Positions 17,849 through 26,160 of a DNA stretch of 64,000 nt are shown piece by piece. The translations under genes and the position numbers were made by a program. The notes beneath the pieces are model-generated. The model was not told where the DNA came from and searched no databases. It saw nothing but the letters and a program-made list of their open reading frames with translations. Source of the DNA: Butyrivibrio sp. Its GTDB lineage: Bacteria > Bacillota > Clostridia > Lachnospirales > Lachnospiraceae. Within the stretch, counting starts at the first letter, position 1, and the number at the start of each line of letters is the position of its first letter. The stretch lies in assembly GCA_017446685.1 (NCBI GenBank), contig JAFSQI010000035.1:1-64000 (forward strand), written 5' to 3'.

Positions 17849-18717
17849 TGCATACAAAAGAAAAAACAAGTAGCGTAGTAATCAGATTTATAATTGCAAT
17901 TATTGTCGCAATATATGTATTATTCCCGTTTTTCCTTCTTCTCATCAACTCAGGAAAAGTCACCTCAGACATTACTTCTAACCCTGTAAGTCTTGCCGGT
18001 GCAAGCTTTTCACAGCTCTTTGAGAATATCAAGGCAGTTATAAATGATCCTAATTTCCTGTTTTGGACTTCATTTGGTTCATCTGCTCTTATAACAGTTG
18101 TATCACTTGTACTGTTATCACTTTTCGGAGCAATGGCTGCATGGGTTATCTGCCGAAACAAAACAGTATGGTCAACAGTAATTTACTTTACATTTATTGC
18201 TTCCATGATCATTCCTTTCCAGGTAGTAATGCTTCCACTTATTTCAACCTTCAGAGATGTTGGAAAGTTTATTGGAATCTCAATGCTTCAGTCAGTACCC
18301 GGTATCGTATTTGCATACCTTGGATTTGGCGGAGCAATGACAGTATTTATTTTGAACGGATTTATCAAGGGAGTTCCTTATGATCTTGAAGAAGCTGCTT
18401 CAATTGACGGCTGTTCACCTGAACAGACCTTTTTCCAGATTATTTTCCCGCTTCTAACACCTGTCATCACTACAGTAACAATTCTGAATGGAATGTGGAT
18501 CTGGAATGACTACCTTCTCCCTTCAATGATGCTTGGTCAGAATTGTAAAGTAATGACAATCCCGATTGCAATTCAAAAGTTCGTTGGTTCCTATGTAAAG
18601 AGCTGGGATAGAATTCTTCCCGCTGCTCTCCTTGCTATTATTCCTATGATTATATTATTCCTTATCGCTCAAAAGCAGATTATGGAAGGTATGATTGAAG
18701 GTGCCGTTAAAGGTTAA
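17848..18717 (+). CDS. ABC sugar permease, MalG-like
   Basis: 289 residues with six predicted membrane helices and the EAA motif YDLEEAASIDGCSPEQTFFQ, the expected length for a MalG-type permease. Its ATG overlaps the stop of the MalF-like gene by one base, indicating translational coupling. It ends the transporter operon; a strong bidirectional terminator follows within 20 bp. Confidence 0.93.
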   Translation: MHTKEKTSSVVIRFIIAIIVAIYVLFPFFLLLINSGKVTSDITSNPVSLAGASFSQLFENIKAVINDPNFLFWTSFGSSALITVVSLVLLSLFGAMAAWVICRNKTVWSTVIYFTFIASMIIPFQVVMLPLISTFRDVGKFIGISMLQSVPGIVFAYLGFGGAMTVFILNGFIKGVPYDLEEAASIDGCSPEQTFFQIIFPLLTPVITTVTILNGMWIWNDYLLPSMMLGQNCKVMTIPIAIQKFVGSYVKSWDRILPAALLAIIPMIILFLIAQKQIMEGMIEGAVKG

Positions 18718-18735
18718 ATACCCATAAAAAGATTT

Positions 18736-18760
18736 GAGCCGCTGATAAAATCAGCGGCTC
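18736..18760. terminator. Bidirectional intrinsic terminator between permease and manC genes
   Basis: An 11-bp perfect stem (GAGCCGCTGAT, 18736-18746 with 18750-18760) and a 3-nt loop. A T-rich run follows on the plus strand (ATTATTTTTTTATTT), and AAATCTTTTT follows on the minus strand. It serves two converging operons. Confidence 0.9.
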
Positions 18761-18773
18761 ATTATTTTTTTAT

Positions 18774-20084
18774 TTAAAGTTCAAATTTATGCTTATCATC
18801 TACACTAATAGCATTGCCAAGCTGTACTTCTATAAGCTTTAGCTCAGTTGTTGCTATAACAGTATGCTTGCAACCGGCTTTCATAGTAACTACATCTCCG
18901 GGTTTAATATCTTTTTCTACGCCATCCAATATAGTCTTGCCTGTACCTGAAATCACTACCCATACCTCATCTCTATGGTTATGACTGTGATAATTCATGG
19001 AATGACCTGCATTAAGTGTAACTTTGATGGTCATACTTGAGTCTTCAACATCAATAACCTTAAAGTTACCCCAGGATTTCTCAGCAAACATAATCTGCTG
19101 AACAATATTGTCAACATATGGCTTTATGTATGAGCTCTGTTCCTTGTCAGATACAAGTATTCCCTCAGGAGAAGCTGATATAACGACATCTGTCAGTCCC
19201 ATGGCAAGAACAGGTACGTCCATCTCATTTACGATATGAACACCGCTGCAGGTATCATTCAAAATGCCTTTTCCTACAACGTTTTCTTCCATTGCCTCTG
19301 TAAGCGTATTCCAGGTTCCCAAATCCTTCCATTCGCCTGAGAAACGCATAACCTGAATCTTCTCTTCTTTTTCAACTACAGCATAGTCAAAAGAAATCTT
19401 TTTAAGTGTCTCATACTTATTAAATAAATCCTGATAATCAGCAAAATCTATCATTGAATGAGCTTTTTCAAGAACATATTTTAATTTGTATGCAAACACT
19501 CCACCATTCCATAGAGCGCCCTGACTAATATACTCTTTAGCCACATCAATTGAAGGCTTTTCTTTAAAAGTAGAAACCTCACTTACATCATCTGAAGACT
19601 TAGGAATAATATATCCGTATTTTTCAGAAGGATAAGTCGGCTCAATTCCCATAAGAACAAGATTGGCCTCACCCTTGTCAGCCTGCTCTGAAAGGCTCTT
19701 TAAAGCCTCAAAATAATCATCTTCAACAAATGGATCAACAGGACATACAACAACAGATTCTTCAGGACTGATACCTTTAACATCTACAAGATATGCTGTT
19801 GCAAGCGCAATAGCTGGAAAAGTATCTCTTCTGCAGGGTTCAATAGAAATACCGACCTCCTGACCAAGCTGATTATGAATAGCAGATACCTGCGTCTTGC
19901 TTGTAGCAATGGTCACTGTCGCTTTATCGTCAATTTTCTTTATCTGACGGTAGACTCTCTGAACCATAGATTCATATGTGCCATCTTCCTTTTTAAAGAT
20001 CTTGATAAACTGTTTTGACCTGATATCATTGGAAAGAGGCCACAGACGTTTTCCTGAACCGCCTGATAAAAGAACAATATTCAT
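18774..20084 (-). CDS. manC: Mannose-1-phosphate guanylyltransferase with C-terminal cupin (ManC type)
   Basis: 436 residues. The N-terminal nucleotidyltransferase has the pyrophosphorylase signature LLSGGSGKRLWPLS (residues 5-18) and SKQF. A C-terminal cupin (about 345-430, with HSHNHRDEVWVV) corresponds to the type II mannose-6-phosphate isomerase region. The enzyme makes GDP-mannose for surface polysaccharide or glycan synthesis. It is somewhat shorter than the E. coli enzyme (about 478). It starts 12 nt after the stop of the SGNH hydrolase gene, with GGGAG as ribosome binding site. Whether the isomerase activity is retained is uncertain. Confidence 0.92.
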   Translation of the reverse strand: MNIVLLSGGSGKRLWPLSNDIRSKQFIKIFKKEDGTYESMVQRVYRQIKKIDDKATVTIATSKTQVSAIHNQLGQEVGISIEPCRRDTFPAIALATAYLVDVKGISPEESVVVCPVDPFVEDDYFEALKSLSEQADKGEANLVLMGIEPTYPSEKYGYIIPKSSDDVSEVSTFKEKPSIDVAKEYISQGALWNGGVFAYKLKYVLEKAHSMIDFADYQDLFNKYETLKKISFDYAVVEKEEKIQVMRFSGEWKDLGTWNTLTEAMEENVVGKGILNDTCSGVHIVNEMDVPVLAMGLTDVVISASPEGILVSDKEQSSYIKPYVDNIVQQIMFAEKSWGNFKVIDVEDSSMTIKVTLNAGHSMNYHSHNHRDEVWVVISGTGKTILDGVEKDIKPGDVVTMKAGCKHTVIATTELKLIEVQLGNAISVDDKHKFEL

Positions 20085-20096
20085 TTTTATACTCCC

Positions 20097-21107
20097 TTAA
20101 TTTTGATTAATTACACTATTATAATATGCATAAAGATTTTTGTAAGTGTCAAGACTATAATGCAATCCATCACTTGAACTAAAACCAACCTGCTGTAAAT
20201 AGGAATAGCTGTCAATCCAACGTACTCTGGAATCCAATCCCTCCTGGAGTGCTGTATTGAAGGCCTCTATCTGCGCATTAGTAACACTTGAACAGTTGCC
20301 TACAGGTGTTACAGCCGAATAATAAACAGTGATTCCAGCATTGACCCATGAATCAATATTTGAGTTAACAAGTGAAATATATTTGCTTGCATTAGCCAAA
20401 TCATTTACGCCAAAATTAATAATCATAACTGTACCATAACCGGCATAGTCAGGAATGTTCGGAATTACAGTATTCTTAAAATAACTGTATCCCTCACCGA
20501 CTTTGGCAATAAAAGCTTTGTCAGTATTGCCGATAGCCTGTTGCATCTGAACAGTTCTGGAATCTCCAACAAACAAGTATGGAACTCCAGGAACCTCTGC
20601 AACCAGATAATCACCTCTTATAAATGCAGTAGTGTCATCAAATATGACTTCATACCAACCGTTGTCTGTTACACCTGTAACACTTACTGCCGTCCCCCAG
20701 TTGACTTTTCCAACCTTGGCATAATCAATTCCTGCACCAGCTCTTACATTCACTGTATCACTTGAATATAAGGTAACTGGAACATCAAATTTTGTAACAG
20801 TATATGTCACATTCTCAGGCTCAACTGCAGCTTCATTGTTTTCGACAAGCGTGGTATTCAAAACTCCTGTCTCAGGAGCTTCAGCATAGTCCATACTGGC
20901 TGCAACAAAAGCGCTGTTAGTATTTTCTGTTATAGTGGAAACCATTTCATTGCTGGAAAAATCCGCTGCGATTACGATGTCCAGCTTCTCATTTTTGCCA
21001 AAATAAAGGCAAAGAGCCAGTACAATCGAAAAAGACGCTGCAAACGATATAAGAACGATCAAGTTTCTCTTTTTTTCTTTATACATGTTCATAAACAATG
21101 TCACCAT
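20097..21107 (-). CDS. Membrane-anchored SH3b-SGNH hydrolase
   Basis: About 336 residues from ATG 21107; a TTG at 21122 extends it to 341, and no start has a clear ribosome binding site. In the 341-residue numbering, an N-terminal signal anchor (about 20-42) is followed by a variable linker, a bacterial SH3 domain (about 118-176, NVRAGAGIDYAKVGKVNWG) and an SGNH/GDSL hydrolase (about 180-341). The catalytic blocks are visible: block I VGDSR with the nucleophile Ser, the oxyanion Gly in VGEGYS, Asn in FGVND, and the Asp-His pair in SSDGLHYS. It should act outside the cell as an esterase, perhaps on acetylated cell-wall or surface polysaccharide. It is co-transcribed with manC, which supports a surface glycan role (inference). 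Confidence 0.85.
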   Translation of the reverse strand: MVTLFMNMYKEKKRNLIVLISFAASFSIVLALCLYFGKNEKLDIVIAADFSSNEMVSTITENTNSAFVAASMDYAEAPETGVLNTTLVENNEAAVEPENVTYTVTKFDVPVTLYSSDTVNVRAGAGIDYAKVGKVNWGTAVSVTGVTDNGWYEVIFDDTTAFIRGDYLVAEVPGVPYLFVGDSRTVQMQQAIGNTDKAFIAKVGEGYSYFKNTVIPNIPDYAGYGTVMIINFGVNDLANASKYISLVNSNIDSWVNAGITVYYSAVTPVGNCSSVTNAQIEAFNTALQEGLDSRVRWIDSYSYLQQVGFSSSDGLHYSLDTYKNLYAYYNSVINQN

Positions 21108-21315
21108 ATAAATATTACTCAATTAAAACCACAATATAATACGAAAGCACAGAATCAAAATAAAAAGATGAGTTATTGTCAAACTCATATAACTCACTTA
21201 AATAACAATATTGATTTAATATTTGTACTCCGTAATCATATCTTTTTGAGTAACAACAAAAGTTTTGCTCAACCTCAGTCTGAAATTTTACAATATACTT
21301 AACAATATGTCAAAT

Positions 21316-21344
21316 TTGACTAAAAACTGTCAAACTTCTATAAT
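21316..21344 (+). promoter_or_regulatory. glmS promoter
   Basis: TTGACT at 21316-21321, a 17-bp spacer and TATAAT at 21339-21344. It predicts a leader of about 125 nt before glmS. Confidence 0.8.
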
Positions 21345-21377
21345 AAGAAAGTCAGTAGATTTGTGGATTTTATGCAA

Positions 21378-21420
21378 AAAGAATATTCACATAACAATAT
21401 TATAGCTTATAATATTCTTT
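21378..21420 (+). promoter_or_regulatory. Competing hairpins in the glmS leader
   Basis: Two stems share bases and exclude each other. AAAGAATATT (21378-21387) pairs exactly with AATATTCTTT (21411-21420); AATATTATA (21396-21404) pairs exactly with TATAATATT (21408-21416). They lie between the promoter and the ribosome binding site. No glmS ribozyme core (GCGCC cleavage region) is visible in the leader. Confidence 0.45.
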
Positions 21421-21475
21421 CATAGGTCTAAACGAATTTTAAAGATTTTATAAACAATAATTAATAGGAGTTTTT

Positions 21476-23344
21476 ATGTGCGGAATAGTTGGATTTATAG
21501 GTAAGCACCAGGCAGCACCAATTCTTTTAGAGGGTCTGTCCAAACTCGAATACAGAGGATACGATTCAGCGGGAATTGCAGTAAGAGATGGCAATCATAA
21601 AGCTGAAGTTGTAAAAACAAGCGGACGTCTCAAGAACCTTGAAGAAAAGACAGATAACGGAAACAGCATCATAGGATGCTGCGGAATTGGCCATACAAGA
21701 TGGGCAACCCACGGCGGTCCTTCACAGATCAATGCACATCCTCACGTTTCAGGCAACTGCCCCGGATCTGCTTCAGGAACAGTTGATTCTAACGTAGTAG
21801 GTGTTCATAACGGAATCATAGAAAATTATCAGGAACTTAAGGAAAAGCTTATAAAAAACGGATATGTTTTTTACAGTGATACAGACACAGAAGTTGCTAT
21901 CAAACTCGTGGATTATTACTACAAGAAATATAAAATGGGCCCTATTGATGCCCTGGCCAAGACCATGGTAAGAGTTCGCGGTTCTTACGCTCTTGAAATA
22001 ATGTTTGCAGATTATCCGGATGAAATCTACGTAGCCAGAAAAGACAGTCCTATGATAATAGGTCTTGCAGATGGAGAAACATTTGTAGCATCTGATGTCC
22101 CTGCTATATTAAACCATACAAGAAACGTATATTATATTGGAAATAATGAGATGGCAAGACTCATGCCCGGTAAGGCTGAATTCTACGATCTCAACGGTGA
22201 CATAATAGAAAAAGAGCTTGTAGAAATAAAGTTCTCTGCAGAAGCAGCCGAAAGAGGCGGATTTGAACACTTCATGATGAAGGAAATCCACGAACAGCCT
22301 ACTGCAATAAAGAACACTATCGGTTCAATGGTAACAAATGGCGTTGTAGACTTACAGAAAATCGGTGTAGATGATGATATAATAAAAGGTATTTCCAATA
22401 TAACAATTGTAGCCTGCGGAAGTGCATGGCACGTTGGAATGGCTGCTCAGTATGTAATTGAAGATCTCGCCAAGATTCCTGTACGTGTTGAACTTGCTTC
22501 TGAATTCAGATACAGATCACCACTTCTTACTGACAGCACCCTGGTTATCGTAATATCACAGTCAGGTGAAACAGCAGATACACTTGCTGCACTTAGAGAA
22601 GCCAAGGATAAGGGTGTTAAGACTCTCGCTATCGTTAATGTAGTCGGATCTTCAATTGCCAGAGAAGCTGACTATGTTTTATATACAATGGCAGGTCCTG
22701 AAATATCAGTTGCTACAACCAAGGCATACAGTTGTCAATTAGTAGCTACTTATCTTCTTGCTTTGCAGTTTGGTCTTGTCAGAGGAGTTCTCGAAAAAAC
22801 TGACTATGACAAATACATTTCAGAAATCGACAGGATTCCAGAATGTATTCAGAAGATTCTTGATGATAAGGAAAGACTTCAGTGGTTTGCAGCTAAAATT
22901 GCAAATTCAAAGGACATCTTCTTTATTGGTCGTGGCATTGATTATGCAATTGGTCTTGAGGGAAGTCTTAAGATGAAGGAAATATCCTACATTCATTCAG
23001 AGGCTTATGCAGCCGGAGAGCTCAAGCATGGCACTATCAGCCTTATAGAAGACGGCACTCTTGTAATTGGAATCTTATGTCAGGATAACCTCTACGAAAA
23101 GACCGTTTCAAACATGGTGGAATGCAAATCAAGAGGAGCTTATCTAATGGGACTTTCTACTTATGGAAGATATGACATTGAAGATACAGCAGATTTTGTA
23201 ACGTACATTCCAAAAATGGACAAACATTTTGTTGGTTCGCTCGCAGTAGTTCCTCTGCAGCTTCTCGGATACTATGTATCTGTCGCAAGAGGTCTTGATG
23301 TAGATAAGCCAAGAAATCTTGCCAAGAGTGTAACTGTAGAATAA
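21476..23344 (+). CDS. glmS: Glutamine--fructose-6-phosphate aminotransferase (isomerising)
   Basis: 622 residues. The N-terminal class II glutamine amidotransferase begins MCGIVGFIG with catalytic Cys2. Two SIS sugar-isomerase domains follow (about 300-440 and 470-610), with signatures ISQSGETADTLAALREAKDKG and the C-terminal LAKSVTVE. It makes glucosamine 6-phosphate, the first step toward UDP-N-acetylglucosamine and peptidoglycan. Start ATG 21476 with TAGGAG upstream. It is a single-gene transcript ending at a strong terminator. The ribozyme that often controls glmS in Gram-positive bacteria is not seen here. Confidence 0.97.
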   Translation: MCGIVGFIGKHQAAPILLEGLSKLEYRGYDSAGIAVRDGNHKAEVVKTSGRLKNLEEKTDNGNSIIGCCGIGHTRWATHGGPSQINAHPHVSGNCPGSASGTVDSNVVGVHNGIIENYQELKEKLIKNGYVFYSDTDTEVAIKLVDYYYKKYKMGPIDALAKTMVRVRGSYALEIMFADYPDEIYVARKDSPMIIGLADGETFVASDVPAILNHTRNVYYIGNNEMARLMPGKAEFYDLNGDIIEKELVEIKFSAEAAERGGFEHFMMKEIHEQPTAIKNTIGSMVTNGVVDLQKIGVDDDIIKGISNITIVACGSAWHVGMAAQYVIEDLAKIPVRVELASEFRYRSPLLTDSTLVIVISQSGETADTLAALREAKDKGVKTLAIVNVVGSSIAREADYVLYTMAGPEISVATTKAYSCQLVATYLLALQFGLVRGVLEKTDYDKYISEIDRIPECIQKILDDKERLQWFAAKIANSKDIFFIGRGIDYAIGLEGSLKMKEISYIHSEAYAAGELKHGTISLIEDGTLVIGILCQDNLYEKTVSNMVECKSRGAYLMGLSTYGRYDIEDTADFVTYIPKMDKHFVGSLAVVPLQLLGYYVSVARGLDVDKPRNLAKSVTVE

Positions 23345-23364
23345 AAACCTATAAGATGAAATAA

Positions 23365-23405
23365 AAAAATGGCAATCTCCAACAAAATCAGAGATTGCCA
23401 TTTTT
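23365..23405. terminator. Bidirectional terminator between glmS and the PilZ gene
   Basis: AAAAATGGCAATCTC (23365-23379) pairs exactly with 23391-23405. The stem carries A-runs and T-runs on both sides, so it works in both directions. Confidence 0.88.
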
Positions 23406-23410
23406 ATTTG

Positions 23411-24118
23411 TCATTTACCAAAAGAACTGCCTAAAGCATCGCATTCAACAAATTCTTCTTTTTTCTTATTGTGCTCTTCTTTCTTTTCCATGATAAAGCT
23501 CATAACAGCAGGAGAAATAGTTTCTATCTCACATCCAACAGCCTCATAGCCACCAATAAGAAAATTCCTTACAACCACACCTTCAAGCACCATTTTGGTA
23601 CTGTACTCACTCTTACTAAATTCAAGCTTTATTTTGTCACCAACACTTACATTACCATGCTTTCCAACCATAAGTGAAAAGCCTCTCATTGAAATATCAT
23701 GTACTATAACACTTCTAAAAACATCACCGTTAAACACAGCATTTCCCATGATCTGAACCATGTAACGCTCTGCTTTTCTCTGATTTTCACTATTTACAAC
23801 AACCTCTCTTCCATCAATAACATGAAAATCAGCTCCTGAAAAATCAACCCAGCTTATGCTATCAGCTTGAAAAATATGTTTGCGGCCGCTATATGGATCT
23901 TCATACTCAAAATGCGCATTTGTGCATATGTCTATGAGACCTCCTCCGCAAAATAAAGGCGTAATCAAAATACCATTTCCATATTTTGTAAGTATAGTAG
24001 CTTCGACAGTGTAGTGTGTTCTTTTATAAACCAGATTTATGGTTATTTTTGTTCCCTGTGGTATATCATATATTTTCATGCCACTAGAATATAAAATTTC
24101 TATAAATAATTCAAGCAA
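23411..24118 (-). CDS. PilZ-domain c-di-GMP receptor, YcgR-like
   Basis: 235 residues. An N-terminal YcgR-type beta domain (about 15-125) is followed by a PilZ domain (about 133-220). The c-di-GMP contacts are present: RKAER (RxxxR) and DISMRG (D/NxSxxG). Proteins of this type bind cyclic di-GMP and slow the flagellar motor or control surface behaviour. No flagellar gene is in the window. The start lies 184 bp from the stop of the ABC exporter gene on the same strand, so it could be read from its own promoter or through from the exporter genes. Confidence 0.88.
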   Translation of the reverse strand: MLELFIEILYSSGMKIYDIPQGTKITINLVYKRTHYTVEATILTKYGNGILITPLFCGGGLIDICTNAHFEYEDPYSGRKHIFQADSISWVDFSGADFHVIDGREVVVNSENQRKAERYMVQIMGNAVFNGDVFRSVIVHDISMRGFSLMVGKHGNVSVGDKIKLEFSKSEYSTKMVLEGVVVRNFLIGGYEAVGCEIETISPAVMSFIMEKKEEHNKKKEEFVECDALGSSFGK

Positions 24119-24198
24119 TAATTCTAAACTTTTCTAACTAATATGGATTATTTAAAACAATATATTAACAAAAAAACATTAAATCGAAACATAATTAC

Positions 24199-24272
24199 AA
24201 TTGTTACTGTTCAGGCAAAAATGCGCGAATTGGTTACTAAAGCAAGCAGAATGCAAATGAACAGTAACTTAC
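24199..24272. other. Long-range stem-loop in the gap between exporter and PilZ genes
   Basis: TTACTGTTC (24204-24212) pairs exactly with GAACAGTAA (24259-24267), extended by an outer five-base pairing across a bulge. No T-run follows, so it is not an intrinsic terminator. Confidence 0.25.
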
Positions 24273-24302
24273 AATTCGAAATATTTAAAATGTCTGCTCA
24301 TC

Positions 24303-26093
24303 TTAAGAGCATGCGTCAAGCCCTTCTATCTGTGCTGTGTAAAGATGATAATAATCGCCTTTTTTAGCCATAAGCTCATCATGACTTCCGCACTCAGTTA
24401 TTCCGCCATCACTTATATACATTATCTTGTCACATTTTGTTATTGTAGACAGCCTATGTGCAATAATGAAGCTTGTTCTTCCAGCAAGCATAGCATCCAG
24501 TCCCTTCTGAAGTGCTTTTTCGGTCTGAACATCGATACTTGAAGTAGCTTCATCAAGAACCAGAATTGCGGGATCAGATAAAAGAGTTCTGGCAAAAGAA
24601 ATAAGCTGTTTTTGTCCCTGTGAAAGAAGCGCTCCTCTCTCTTTTACCTCAGTACTATATCCTGCCGGCATCGTCTTTATAAAGGCATCTGCGCAGACAG
24701 TTTTACTTGCTCTTCTAATCTCGCTTTCAGTAGCATCGAGTTTTCCATATCTGATATTGTCACCGATAGTTCCTGAAAAAATGAAGCTGTCCTGAAGCAT
24801 TATTCCCATCTGTGAACGCAGAGATTTAAGCGTCACCTTAGAAATGTCCTCACCATCAATAAGTATTCTTCCACTGTCAACATTGTAGAATCTTGAAATA
24901 AGACTTACAATTGTACTCTTTCCGGCGCCTGTCGGTCCAACTAAAGCTACACTTTCTCCGGGCTTTACACTAAATGACACATTGTGAAGTATCTCCTTTC
25001 CGGGTTCGTAAGAAAAAGAAACATTTTCAAAAGTAACTTCACCTACAACCTTCTTCATTTCCACAGCATCAGGCGCATCATCAACAGTTATCGGCTCATC
25101 CATAGTTTCAAATATTCTCTCAAGATACGCCATATTATTTATGAAGCCGTTAAAAATATTTCCAAGGTTCATGATAGGCTGCCAGAATCTTGACGCATAG
25201 CTCGAAATGGCAACTATTGTACCAAGAGTTTCATTTCCCTGTGAGAAAATCACAAGACCAAAAATGAAGATTGCTGCTCTTACCAAAACAGAAATAATAT
25301 CTATCCCGGGCCAAACCATATTACTGTACTCAACAGCAGTCATCCAGGTTTTTCTGCAGTCTCCTGAAAGTTTTTTGAATATCTCAGCATTTTCATTTTC
25401 TCTTGCAAAAATCTGTGTTATCCTCGCGCCTACAATATTTTCCTGTAGGTATGCATTAAGGTTCGAGTTTTTGTTTGAAACAGCCTGCCAAGCCTTCCTC
25501 TGTTTGTTTTTTATCCAGAACATGAATACCATTAAAAATGGCACACCGGCAAGAACAACAAGGCTCAGCTTTACATCAACTGCGAACATAAATACAACTA
25601 TGAATATCAGGTTGATTATCTCAAGCACAACATTTATAAGTCCGTTGCTCAGCATATCTGAAACTGAATTTACATAATTGACAACTCTTACCAGAATCTT
25701 TCCCTGTGGTCTGTCATCATAATACTGAAATGGTAACTTTTGCAGATGCTTAAAAAGGTCATCCCTTATCTGATAAATAATATCCTGGCTGACATTTAAC
25801 ATAATATATGATCTGGCTGTAGTAAAAAGAACACTTATAATGTAAAAAACAGAAACATATATTACAAGTCTGTATAACATCTTTTCATCGCCGCTTGGTA
25901 TTGCAACGTCAAGCGCCTGCTGAACTATCATTGGGCTCACAAGTGCTGCTGCACCGCCAAGAGCCGACAATAAAAGTGCCGCAATCATCTTAAATGCATG
26001 TTTCTTTATATATACCCAGGCACGTAAAAGATGTCGTATATCAAATGGTTCTTCAAGAATCTCATCTTCCTTATATGTATTTCTTCTCGCCAT
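24303..26093 (-). CDS. ABC exporter half-transporter, catalytically competent half
   Basis: 596 residues: a six-helix type IV exporter domain (about 25-330) fused to an ATPase. Walker A GPTGAGKS (about 389), Walker B LVLDEATS with the catalytic Glu, and the switch His in IIAHRLS are intact. The signature motif is LSQGQ instead of LSGGQ. It pairs with the protein encoded just upstream (26161-27945), giving one normal and one degenerate ATP site, as in heterodimeric exporters such as TM287/288, LmrCD or BmrCD. Likely cargo is a drug, lipid or peptide. The start is 67 bp after the upstream stop. Confidence 0.93.
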   Translation of the reverse strand: MARRNTYKEDEILEEPFDIRHLLRAWVYIKKHAFKMIAALLLSALGGAAALVSPMIVQQALDVAIPSGDEKMLYRLVIYVSVFYIISVLFTTARSYIMLNVSQDIIYQIRDDLFKHLQKLPFQYYDDRPQGKILVRVVNYVNSVSDMLSNGLINVVLEIINLIFIVVFMFAVDVKLSLVVLAGVPFLMVFMFWIKNKQRKAWQAVSNKNSNLNAYLQENIVGARITQIFARENENAEIFKKLSGDCRKTWMTAVEYSNMVWPGIDIISVLVRAAIFIFGLVIFSQGNETLGTIVAISSYASRFWQPIMNLGNIFNGFINNMAYLERIFETMDEPITVDDAPDAVEMKKVVGEVTFENVSFSYEPGKEILHNVSFSVKPGESVALVGPTGAGKSTIVSLISRFYNVDSGRILIDGEDISKVTLKSLRSQMGIMLQDSFIFSGTIGDNIRYGKLDATESEIRRASKTVCADAFIKTMPAGYSTEVKERGALLSQGQKQLISFARTLLSDPAILVLDEATSSIDVQTEKALQKGLDAMLAGRTSFIIAHRLSTITKCDKIMYISDGGITECGSHDELMAKKGDYYHLYTAQIEGLDACS

Positions 26094-26160
26094 TTTCTTT
26101 TCTCCTCAAAAAAGATTCTTTCATTTCATATTTGCAGGTTAACTCTTTAATATCAAAGAA

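Larger units (their letters stand above)
21123..21475. other. Divergent intergenic region between SGNH and glmS genes
   Basis: 353 bp, AT-rich. It contains the glmS promoter and the hairpin pair annotated separately. On the minus side a TTGACA lies about 70 bp upstream of the SGNH gene, but no well-spaced -10 box follows. No gene is visible. Confidence 0.6.

Noticed and set aside
21345..21475. glmS ribozyme
   Set aside because: The conserved core with the GCGCC cleavage region is absent.
24143..24367. 74-codon open frame on the plus strand, rich in Lys and Met
   Set aside because: No ribosome binding site, no recognisable family, and its 3' third overlaps the ABC exporter gene on the other strand.
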